57,347 bases of DNA, from the NCBI GenBank assembly GCA_950295325.1, contig OX485808.1, positions 41,751,180-41,808,526 on the forward strand. Direction: 5' to 3'. The stretch is from Polytrichum commune (taxonomy: Eukaryota; Streptophyta; Polytrichopsida; Polytrichales; Polytrichaceae). Shown here piece after piece: positions 47,477 to 57,347 of this stretch (within the stretch, counting starts at the first letter, position 1; the number at the start of each line of letters is the position of its first letter). The notes under the pieces were generated by a model. That model was not told where the DNA came from. It did not search any database and saw only the letters and a list, made by a program, of their open reading frames with translations. Both the position numbers and the translations under genes were made by a program.

Positions 47477-48556
47477 CAGGGTTGTTTATTGTGTCGTGAC
47501 GGAGGGTAATCCCGACATAATGTCGTGCTGTCACGACACGTATCCGTCACGACATTATGACGGATGATGTCTTTATCCTGCCGGACTTGAATTTTACTGA
47601 ATTTTTTGTGTATTTACATTACCCCATTGCGGACACGTAGGAATTATGATGTCCACGTGTGATGACATGTCAGCAAAGTAGAGGTAAAGTGGGGAATAAA
47701 ATTACTAGCGCCCGTCCGCCCTCCCGTCCGCCCCCGTTCCCCGTACCCTAACCCCGCTCCCTTAGCCCATTAACATGTTCCCTAACCCGTTCCCTACGTT
47801 CCCTCCTGTCCGACCCCCCCCCCCCCGTCCGACCTTTTCCCATCCTCCCTTTTCCCGTCCGACCCTCCCCCCCGTCCGACCCCCCGTCCTCCCTCCCGTT
47901 CCCCTCCCCCGTTCCCCTCCCCCGTTCCCCTAATCCCGTTCCCATCCATCCCGTCCTATCCAAACCTCCTAAACCCGCTCCCATCCCCCGCTCCCCACGT
48001 TCCCACACGCTCCCCGCGTTCCCCCCCGTCCGCCCCCCCCCCCCCCCCCGTTCCCACTTACCTTCCCGTCCTCCCTCCCCGTCCTCCCCCCGTCCTCCCC
48101 CCGTCCTCCCCCCGTCCTCCCCCCGTCCTCCCCGTCCGACCCTTCCCCCTCCCCCACCCCCGTCCGACCCTTCCCCCCGCCCGACCCTCACCCCCATCCG
48201 ACCCCATGTTCCCCCACGTTCCCACACGTCCGCCCGCGCTCCCCACCCGTTCCCCCCGTCCGACCTACACCCTCCTTAGTAATATTTTATTACTTTGATT
48301 TTAACAAAATGGTAAACACAATGGCAAAATGGTTTACATGCCAAGGGAAATATGCACATCCACGTCGGCATTTTTTGCCACATAGGACGCCACCTTGGCA
48401 AGAAGGTAAGTATTTTACCCACCCTACTAGGTTGACCCTAGTTTGACCCTACGAGGAGCCTATTGTGTCGTGACGGAGGGGTCCGACCCGACACGACGCG
48501 TCATGACGGCACGACCCCGTCATGACGTCGCGATAGACAACCCTGAGACAACCCTG
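47477..48556. mobile_element. hAT-like non-autonomous element with C-rich core
   Basis: 1080 bp. Ends CAGGGTTGTT and ACAACCCTG, flanked by 8-bp GTGACACC (47469-47476) and GTGGCACC (48557-48564), one mismatch. CAGGG-type ends with 8-bp duplications are the hAT hallmark. Subterminal TGTCGTGACGGAGGG occurs at both ends in the same direction, with further CGTCATGACG palindromes. No transposase. Confidence 0.75.
47707..48267. repeat. C-rich minisatellite (CCGTCC/CCCGTTCCC type)
   Basis: About 560 bp built of CCCGTTCCC, CCGTCCGACC and CCCCGTCCTC units with C13 (47814-47826) and C17 (48033-48049) runs. The minus strand is G-run rich. The open frames across it (Gly/Arg/Glu-rich) are by-products of the repeat. 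Confidence 0.85.
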
Positions 48557-48851
48557 GTGGCACCTCATTGTTACCTATCTTCAAACAAAGCCATATTCTC
48601 CATATGTCAAGATTCAAGTTAAATGCCTTACCAAAAAAATCTCTCATTGGTATATACTCTCTAAGATGCTTATCTAAGATAGACATCAACACTATGCCAT
48701 TGACATAACATTGCTAAGCCTCATGCTCCCTCACTCTTTTCTAAGTAAAAGAGATGCCGTGAGCCATGAGAACCTTGGCTTCACTGAAACTTAAGTCGTC
48801 ATTTTTTTTAAATCACAACATGTCATTCCTATCCCTTGGTTGTATTATTCT

Positions 48852-49230
48852 CAGGGCCATTCCACACAAGGTCCCAAGTTCTAAGTCCAAGGTCGCTTGA
48901 GGTCACTTCATATTGAGAGTATAGAGGTTGGGACTTGCCACTTCATATGGGGTCCCAAGTCCTAAGTCTCCAATATGACATGGATGCCTACATGGCAACA
49001 CTTTTTGGGGGTGAGGCTTGGGACTTGTGTTGAGAGTTGGGTCGAGCAAAAAGCTAGAGACACAAGTCCCGCAATTTTTTTTGCATAAAATAATAAAGAT
49101 ATGACTTTATTGAATGTAAAACACATTTTAAGGGTTTCTTAACGCTCAAAACTTGGGACTTTGCCTCTACGTTGGGACTTGCTAACATGAGTGAGACTTG
49201 AGACTTGGGACCCCATGTGATCCGGCCCTC
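48852..49230. mobile_element. Possible TIR element, CAGGGCC/GGCCCTC ends
   Basis: Left AGGGCCATTCCACACAAGGT and the inverse of the right end (AGGGCCGGATCACATGGGGT), both continuing into TCCCAAGT. Internal GGGACTTG motifs recur in both directions. No convincing target duplication. Confidence 0.45.
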
Positions 49231-49974
49231 AAGCCTAGGGTTGAGGGAGCATGAAACTTACCAAAGTTATGAAAGAATGCTATGTCTTTCCAATGAAAAT
49301 CACGTTAGATGATGAGCATGTTGGATGGGTCCACCCAATCTCATTACGTTATCATTGTTAATACCCAATGCACGGGATTGAGGATTTCCATGTTGGATCT
49401 CCAACATTAAGGTTGAGGCATTCATAACCGTTAAAATAACAGAGTTTGCATCTATTTTATGAGGAGTAATAGTGGGGAATTCTTTTTCTTGCGATGAGAA
49501 ACAAATTCTAAGGAGAACACAATTAGTTTAAAAAGATTCATTGATATGGAAATTGCTACAAATTTTGAAGCTTAAATTTGAGGGTTACACATAGTTGATC
49601 TATAGGTTAACCCATTACCACTCATCTCAATGCTACTCCTTGACTACAATAATTGTTAAAACTCTTATGAAGAATCACAAGTTGCCACAACATAAACTTT
49701 AACTTTGTTCACCTAAAAAAATATAGGATCTCATCTATGTTGGCATTACATGACCTTAGTGACGCGGCTACTGACTTGTTAATTATAGATGAGTTTCCAT
49801 GTAGTGTGAATAAGGACAAACCCACCCAAATGTAAAGGGAATTTGATGGGATAGGGTTCATATGTGCCAACTAGCTACTCTCGTCTTCTCAAATCTACGC
49901 CCACCTACTAACCTCCTCCTCCCAATTACAAAGGATGGAATACTAACGTGATTTTCCTCATGTCCAAGTAGGCA

Positions 49975-50168
49975 ATAAGGTAGAGGGTGCTAAAGTTGTC
50001 ACTTTAAGTGTTGAGCGAGGATACTAATATTATTTTGAAATAAAGTAAAGGTTCTCTTTTTAGTATTTGAAAGGCAATTCCAACGCACCAAAGTAAGTTT
50101 TTTGATGAATTTTGTATGCAAAAGTTATAAGGTTTCAAAGTTTCATTGGTAGATTACTCAAAACTGTT
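49975..50168. repeat. Dispersed repeat D, copy 2
   Basis: Partner of 40877-41046, same orientation, diverged. No terminal repeat was fixed. Confidence 0.6.
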
Positions 50169-51296
50169 AGGGGACCATGAAGGGCATTGCAAAAACTGCA
50201 AGTATAACGTTATTGAATTTTCTTGTCATTGTTTCATGGATTGTAAGATCCTTGGAAGGTTCAAAGGTTTTTTGGTGAGGTCAGGATAGGCTTCGGTAGA
50301 AAAGTGGGCATATACTCTAAAGAAATCATCACTTTGATTACTCCCAAGATTAGGCAAGGTCATAAATGTAAGGTTTACACTAAGTGCATGGAATACACTT
50401 GGGACATGCTTAAGCCCTGGGCTAGATCACATCTGCCTAGGGTTGGGCCCCGCCCTGAGCACGCCTCCTTCACTACTTGGATGAAGCCCATGCTCCCTGC
50501 CCACTCCGGCCGACTTCGAAAAATAAGATTGCCCTTGCAATGTTGAAGGTCGCTTGTCCATATAACCCATATTGAGTGCACTTCATCTTCAAGGTCCAAA
50601 ATCCAATATATATGTTCACTTCCATTGAGTTAATAAGCAATTCATTGGGGTTTCATTTTTGAAGTGAAACCATCAATAAAGCATGTAATTTACTTGGAAG
50701 TCAAAAATATTACAAAACCCTCATTAGCATTGAGGTTATAATTTTTGTGACTTACCATTGAAAGGGTCTTTGTCATTCTAAAACGTTATCGCGTTGGTCC
50801 ATGTCATTGTGACCCAATGGGCCCAACTAGACATGTTAGCCTAATGAAGGCCTAGCCTTCATCACTTTGTTCTCAAAGTAAATGCAATTGGACTTTGTGA
50901 TTGAGCCCTCTACCTTACTTTCATCCCCCATTCAATGCCTATAGTTTGAGGTTAACTTTAGGGAATTGTTAAAACCACCACGCCTTTTGTTAATGCCACC
51001 ACGCTCGTGATTTGCAGTCACGTCATTTGGGATTTTACGCGTGATGTCGGAGTATCTTAAATTAAACTAATCTCTTGGCGGGCCGGACGAGGGCCGCTAT
51101 ATGAACCATTTATGGCAGGGGAAGATCTTTACTATACGCGGGCCGGTTCTAAGGGGGCGGACATTGGTGGGGCTCACTTATGCCGTCGGCCTCATGTCTT
51201 ATTTCGGGGAGCCCACCTTTAGGCTCTTGTTGGGCTAGGCGGGCTCGGTGGCTACGTAGCTAGGCGGATTAGGCAACTAAGTATAATTCCTTTCTA

Positions 51297-51455
51297 GGCC
51301 TACTTACTACTAAATAACTAGTTGCTTAGGCCTACTTACTACCTATTAACTAGTTGGTTAGGCCTACTTACTACTAATTAACTAGTTGCTTAGGCCTACT
51401 TATTACTTAATAACTAGTTGGTTAGACCTACTTACTACTAATAAGTAGTTCGTTA
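51297..51455. repeat. 32-36 bp tandem repeats in the left arm of the long-TIR element
   Basis: About five units of the form TAGGCCTACTTACTACTAA...TAACTAGTTGCT. The right arm (51840-51920) has only two, so the arms differ by about 95 bases in length. Confidence 0.8.
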
Positions 51456-51564
51456 GTCTTACTTGCTTAGTGGCAAAGGGTGACTAAGGTTGAGTCAATT
51501 CTATTATGTACTCACACATGGTTTACAACTTGAAAGCAATGTGGGCACTTCCAACTTCGCCCAA

Positions 51565-51760
51565 CATTGTAAGGTAACCGAGTCTTAAACGGACATTTTC
51601 TTTCTGCACCCACTTCTTGTAATAGGATACTAGGATGCCGAACATGCAATTAGTGCGAGATGATTAGCAAATCCAATTTGTGCTTGTAGCCACTTCCCTT
51701 ATAATTTGAGGAGCTCATATGAATATTCTATTCCCTATTAAAATGAATATTCTTTAAGTT
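51565..51760. repeat. Loop segment related to 39350-39520
   Basis: Blocks AAGGTAA, AAACGGACA, ATAGGATA, TGTGCGAGATGA, CCAATT, ATATGAATAT, ATTCC in order in both places. Confidence 0.6.
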
Positions 51761-52261
51761 AAAACAAGGAAAATATCACATAAGGTAACAAACCCCTTCG
51801 TCCAAGGGCCATAGTGGTCCTAGGTGGCGGGGGGGCACTAAGCAAGTAAGACTAAGCAACTAGTTAATTAGTAGTAAGTAGGCCTAAGCAACTAGTTATT
51901 TAGTAGTAAGTTGGCCTAAAAAGGAATTATACTTAGTTGCCTAATCCGCCTAGCCACGTAGCCACCGAGCCCGCCTAGCCCAACAAGAGCCTAAAGGTGG
52001 GCTCCCCGAAATAAGACATGAGGCCGACGGCATAAGTGAGCCCCACCAATGTCCGCCCCCCTAGAACCGGCCCGCGTATAGTAAAGATCTTCCCCTGCCA
52101 TAAATGGTTCATATAGCGGCCCTCGTCCGGCCCGCCAAGAGATTAGTTTAATTTAAGATACTCCGACATCACGCGTAAAATCCCAAATGACGTGACTGCA
52201 AATCACGAGCGTGGTGGCATTAACAAAAGGCGTGGTGGTTTTAACAATTCCCTAACTTTAT

Positions 52262-55200
52262 TACCTTGTTTATTTTCGAAAGAAATATCAACTGATGTTG
52301 GGGGAGTACGAAGTAGTGACATAGAGACCACAAATATACTTAAAAGGGGGGGGGGGGGGGGAGTAACACTCCCTTGTATATAGTGGGAATATATGAGAAA
52401 ACAAGGTGTTTTTGAGGGGGCCATAGTATTGGAGAAGGTAAACATTGTGGACCCCATGGGTAGGTTACCTTGGTATTGATTCTTCTTCTACATGAGCATA
52501 TAGTAGATATAAATTATAATTTTTGTTGATGTCATGTAAAATCTAAAATTTACACATACAAGATCATAATTCACCCATCAACACAACATGCACATAATTT
52601 AGCTTCCTAGTATGCACTCTATTCATTCAAAACTAACACTCATGAAATTGATGATAAAATGCTTGTGTTAAAAAACACATGCAAGTGCTTCCAAATTTTG
52701 TGTTTAAAAACACGATTGCATACATATATGTAGCATTAGAACCAACTAGCCAACACCAATCACATAGTTTGTTTATGGTTTACACATTCAAATATGAAGC
52801 AATTTTTGGCATTGTTCAAGTTCAAGTGGTTAAAATCACTCCATACACAACATCCAACTTTTTGTGCTCAAGAGAGAAAGTCCCCCGACGCTCCAAATTA
52901 TATTGTATGCCAAAAGCATTGTCACAACCTCTACATGAAATCCTACCCAAAACAGTTCACGAAGTAAGTGGAGGTTTGACTTCTACATTTCCTCGCACAA
53001 AACAATTTTGGAGTTTCACTTCCACATCATAGTAAGAATCACATAGGGCATCCTGGAGAACCTTCAACTCAATGACAATCAACTAAACTAATTGCTTAAA
53101 CAACATCTTCTTTGATAAGTGACAACTCTTCTTGCAACCAACCCACGTTTGCACACTCTGGTTGCTCATGTATCACTTGTTGTCACCTCCAATGCCCCTC
53201 AATTGTCTGCCAGATCCCCAACATTACCTAATTTTCTTCAATTAAAAATCCCAACTAGAGCAAATGGTTGTTTTTCTCATTGGCATTAGTTTCATTCATT
53301 ACACTTAGTATATGAATTCCTTCAACCATTAGTGCTTGATGGTCAGATGTGGTGAAGACAATAGACTTCCCTTTAGAGTCTTGTGATTGGGGATGATCAC
53401 TAAACTAAACTCCTTTTTTTCGGCACCAATTTCAAATATGTATGTTAAACATGAGGTGACTTTTTGAAAAAAAGATGGCAAAGAGGTTGTGAATTGTGTT
53501 CTTGGAATGATCTCCAGTGATGAATCTAAACTCTTCACAATATCCCACATAGTACATATTTACTACACCCACAAAACTTTGGTCCGAAGAGCTCAAGTGC
53601 CATTGTTGATTCTCCAAGGTCATTAGTTTCAAACCTTTCCTTAGTTTCTCTTTGGTCAGCAAGTATCTAGCCATAACCTTGGCATGCACTCACCAATGTG
53701 GACTTCAGGTTAGATGCCACATGGTCAATGCTCTCATCACTAACTCTAGAACCAATAGGTGGAGGCATTGGTTGGTTAGAATCATGAGGAGGGGTAGGAT
53801 CTTAGATTTCAACCCCCTCTGCTATGCACTCTAGTGTTTTGTTGGGATTCATAAGCAAAATCTAGGTCAATGACACGCATGCGATTTATGGAATCAAGGT
53901 TGGGATCAACTATTGGCATAACATACACATCCAAAAAAACTCTATTGAGCCCCTCAGGCTTGTAGTTAATCCTTCATCTATTATGAATATCAACGAATTG
54001 AAAGGGCCAATATACAATATGAATACCTTTAAGTAGTGGTCTAACTTTTGCATACATGTCGCCCTCATCACATTCACAAGATTGAAAAAGTTATGGACTA
54101 GCATAAGCATCAACAAATGAAGAACAATTTCAACATCAAAGATATTGCAAACCTAGTTTGTAACCAACAACCTCACTAGAACTAAGTACCTTGAGTTGCA
54201 GTTGGTTTTGCTCATATGAATGCCTCCTGTTAATGTTGCCCCCCTTCCTCTCCGTCGACAATGCTCCAAAAACAAATGTGAGATATCACAACAAGAATTC
54301 TAAATTCTAAACCCTATTCATATACCAAGCAAGCAAAAATTTGATAGCATGAAAGATGAAACTTGGGATGGCGCATTTGAGGAGCGCAACTATGCACATG
54401 TGCTTATTGTCCAACCTTCAACAATCAACCATCAACATTTGCCAAGTTTTCATGATGGTGGGAGTTCCCTCAAACCCTAACTGAGACCTCACAAAGCCAA
54501 ATAGAATGTGCACCCCATCGGGAGCACTTCCAACATCTAAAATGATAGATTATGTCCAACTACCAAGAGACATTCATGAGATGTCATCCAATGATGCTCA
54601 TCCATAGTGTGAGGCACTAATATATATTATTTTAAATTCCCATCCTACCAAACCCTATGGTATGTTAGGTTTAAAACTTCTCTAACATGGTCATTTTGTA
54701 AACACCTTAATTTATTTATAATATGAACAAGTTCATGTTTTAAAATTTGTAGGTTGCAACTTTAAAGCGGTCTCTATATTTGCTCTCACGTAGTTTTCTA
54801 AAATGTGGGAGTGACCCCCCCCCCCCACGGCGCATGCGGGAAGATAGTCTTCAAATTTACAAGGGGAGAGCCCACTTCTCACCCACTTCCACTATAAGTC
54901 GAGTACAATAATTACCCTCTATATTAGCTATACTTTCATTTAATATGTTTGAAAGTAGACAACATTCATTTAAACCACTATAATATATCAATTGTCAAGA
55001 TCTTCAATAAGATTAAACAAAGTGAAAAATCATTAAAGAACTGACATAACATTATTCAAAGATCATTACATGATGGGTGGGTATGAGCCCAAAATGGTTT
55101 CTCATATTTGAGTTATGTTTAGAATTTACTTAGAATTGCATTTGAAGTCGTTATTGAAACAACAAAAACCATTAAAAAGAGTGAGGCTTGGTGTGGAGTT

Positions 55201-55408
55201 ATGTTTTAGGCCTTAGGCTTAGGTTGGGTGGTTAATTAGAAGCTTAGTGGCGTTAGGGAGTGTTTTGGTTAAGGGAGTGGTGTTTGATGAAGCAAGGGGA
55301 AGGTCCTTGGGATTAAGTGTTTGAATTGGGATCTATCTTGTTGGTTTAGGGGGTGAGGGTTTAGTGGATAGGATAAGGTCCTACTAAGTAGGAGAGGGTT
55401 TAAGGGGC
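52262..55408. other. Gene-free stretch
   Basis: The longest frame (52679-53032 plus, 117 codons) has no recognisable family. CATAACATTATTCA occurs at 55045-55058 without a visible partner. Confidence 0.4.
52347..52361. repeat. Poly(G) run of 15
   Basis: Uninterrupted G run after CTTAAAA. Others of 10 or more are at 17237-17249 (G13), 22642-22653 (G12), 41748-41757 (G10) and 54815-54826 (C12). Confidence 0.85.
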
Positions 55409-55524
55409 TTGTGGTTTTGGGTGCCTCCTCTTCTTTCTCTCTCACCTCTCTTCCTCTTCTTTTTCACTCTCTTCCTCTCCTCTCTCTCTCTCGCTCTCTC
55501 ATGGCGGCATCAACGGGCTGCTAA

Positions 55525-55892
55525 TGTTGCAGCTGGGTTAATATTGTTGCAGCCGGGCACTAAGGTTGCAGCTGGGCTGCTAATGTTGCAGCTGGGTTAA
55601 TACTGTTGCAAATGGGCACTAAGGTTGCAGCTGAGCTGCTAATGTTGCAGTTGGGTTACTAAGGTTGCAGTTGGGTTAATACTATTGCAGCTGGGCACTA
55701 AGGTTGCAGCTGGGTTAATACTGTTGCAGCTGGGTTACTAAGGTTGCAGTTGGGCACTAAGGTTGCAGTTGGGCGCTAATGTGGCAGCTGGGTTACTAAG
55801 GTTGCAGTTGGGCGCTACTGTTGCAGCTGGGTTACTAAGGTGGCAGTTGGGTTACTAATGTGGCAACTGGGTTGTTAAGGTGGCAGCGGGGG
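55525..55892. repeat. 19-20 bp minisatellite, about 19 units
   Basis: Units GTTGCAGYTGGGYNCTAAK with alternating endings CACTAAG, TTAATACT, GCTGCTAAT and TTACTAAG, giving a partial 59-bp higher-order period at the left. Preceded by a long pyrimidine tract (55428-55500). Confidence 0.9.
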
Positions 55893-57347
55893 CTGAATTG
55901 AATAATGAGAGGGGGGAACTAATAGGGTCACAATAGATTAGGTAATAGTTAGTTACTTAGATTATTACATAAGATTGATTTAGATGATTATTTCCTTAGC
56001 AAGTAGGGAAACACGAGGCTTTAGATGGTGGAATTAGTAGGTGAGCCTTGATGTGAGTGATTGTGGGGTCGCAATAGGGTGTGTTAGGATTGTGATTATA
56101 GAGAAGAACGTTTTTCAACGCTTGTACTCATGTCATGGAATAAATTGGTGTGCAATGATTGATGGGAAATGTAATGGATTTTTACGAAGTTGGGAAGAGG
56201 GAGTTATGTGAACATGAATGTGATCCCCATTCCCTCACCCGGACTAGGACGCTTAAGGGTGGATGGTTTGGCCTCACAGTGGGGATGGGATAAGTCAGAT
56301 AATATTCCAAACTATACTTCCTTATTCTCTCGTACCAACAGATTCAACTTGAATAAACTCAGTGAAACACCCACTAATATTATTAGACTTCAACGGTTGA
56401 TAATATCTTAATAATGTTACGAATATGCAAGATCTTATGACAAGTCAAAGAATGTTCAAAAGGTACAACATGAACTCGTAGTTGACACTGCATATAATTA
56501 TAAACTTCTAAACAACATATTATGATTACATATAATGTTTCAAGATGGAATATTAGAATTACATTCCCCGATCTAGGAAACTCTAGATAACATGACGCAT
56601 TATCATACGGAATGGAAAGTAGAACTTTTTGATAATGTAGAGGTTGGCATGTGAGAAGACCCTACCCAATGACTTATCTCTTCAAGTTCCACTTGACCCC
56701 ACCCCCGGCTTTTAGATTGGAGTTTGGGTCTCTAAAAGTTGTGTGCTTTACAAGGTTGTTGCCCAATATCAACTACGGAGGACCACCCAAACTCCTTTTG
56801 ACCTTGAGGTGAACATCTTAAACTTTTTCTTTGATTTGGATTAGGGTGGATTTATATAAGCATAGTCGGAGACAATATTTTAAAGATCCGGCTCGAGAAA
56901 AAACGCCTCGATGGACTTCACATTTGGACCCGAGCTTCAAAGTTGGAATTCTCTAACTAGGAGGATGCCTTTTGTGAATGGTCCGAATCGATTGAACATT
57001 TTTGTATACGTAAACGATGCTTTGTGATTGCCATGTCGTTCAAATACGATTAAAACTATCCTCGTGTGAACTTCTTGAGACTTTGCCAAACTTGACCACA
57101 TAGGATCACTCAATTTTGGAGTTGCCTTGCCTTCGGACCTTAACTAAGCTCATTGGTAATCATGATTCTAAGTCCAAATCTTTAACCTATCCAATTATAT
57201 CCATGTTGATGGGAACTATAAAATTGAGAAGTACACTATACATCTAATTTAGTGTGATCCACACTATTTAACGTTGTTTCGTGATAATGATATTGAAATC
57301 ACTAAGTGATAACCATAGAAGGTGGCACGGACAATCTTTGTTACAAG
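55893..57347. other. Right edge, no gene seen
   Basis: AT-rich sequence with only short frames (longest 56190-56411). Nothing recognisable. Confidence 0.4.

Larger units (their letters stand above)
50961..52252. mobile_element. Long-TIR non-autonomous DNA transposon (Mutator-like) with perfect 8-bp TSD
   Basis: 1292 bp. Left arm 50961-51472 and right arm 51836-52252 are almost identical inverse copies starting GGGAATTGTTAAAACCACCA. The outer 120 bases match perfectly and only a few differences appear further in. TAACTTTA flanks both sides (50953-50960, 52253-52260). Long TIRs beginning GGG suggest a Mutator-like element; an 8-bp rather than 9-bp duplication leaves hAT possible. No transposase frame. 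Confidence 0.88.

Noticed and set aside
47748-48227. 159-codon Gly/Arg/Glu-rich open frame
   Set aside because: It is the translation of the C-rich minisatellite; all frames are open there and no domain is visible.
52679-53032. 117-codon plus-strand frame as a gene
   Set aside because: No recognisable domain, AT-rich biased composition and no splice or leader context.
55525-55892. CRISPR-like regular array
   Set aside because: Units are contiguous diverged repeats with no unique spacers, in a eukaryotic genome; it is a minisatellite.

Overview
The window is nuclear DNA of a land plant. It holds three spliced protein genes with GT-AG introns, whose products are a TPX2-type spindle protein, a plant-specific SYP7-class SNARE and a nuclear-encoded mitochondrial CcmA/ABCI1 ATPase. 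Around them is AT-rich DNA full of miniature transposons, fold-backs, a SINE and local tandem duplications. I cannot name the species. No prokaryotic operon, CRISPR array, tRNA or rRNA gene is visible.

Layout. 1-17.9 kb: no recognisable gene; two copies of a CTACACTAAATA-ended MITE (one carrying a nested insertion), a three-unit tandem array near 14.4-14.9 kb, and long G and C runs. 18.0-26.4 kb, minus strand: an SYP7-like Qc-SNARE gene with seven coding exons and TE-loaded introns; a MITE lies just beyond its stop codon. 27.4-32.1 kb, minus strand: a TPX2-like gene with ten coding exons, preceded by a cluster of AACGG (MSA-type) mitotic promoter motifs. 33.4 kb: a tRNA-derived SINE with target-site duplication. 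35.7-38.4 kb, plus strand: a complete seven-exon CcmA/ABCI1 gene. 39-57 kb: no recognisable gene; a 0.5-kb fold-back, paired-TIR elements, a hAT-like element with a C-rich minisatellite core, a 1.29-kb long-TIR element with a perfect 8-bp duplication, and a 19-20 bp minisatellite.

The exon junctions of all three genes were assembled by hand. In each case the exon lengths sum to an intact reading frame: 322 codons for the SNARE, 771 for TPX2-like and 228 for ABCI1, each followed by a stop. The genes have separate roles: membrane fusion, spindle assembly, and cytochrome c maturation. There is no sign that they form a functional cluster.

I did not find a clear novel multi-gene system. The observations most worth checking are the two well-delimited non-autonomous DNA transposons, the 0.5-kb fold-back, the SINE, a 14-bp motif (CATAACATTATTCA) that recurs as element ends, the 60-residue C-terminal extension of the SNARE, the MSA cluster plus KEN box of the TPX2-like gene, and the Ala substitution in the ABCI1 Walker A loop.
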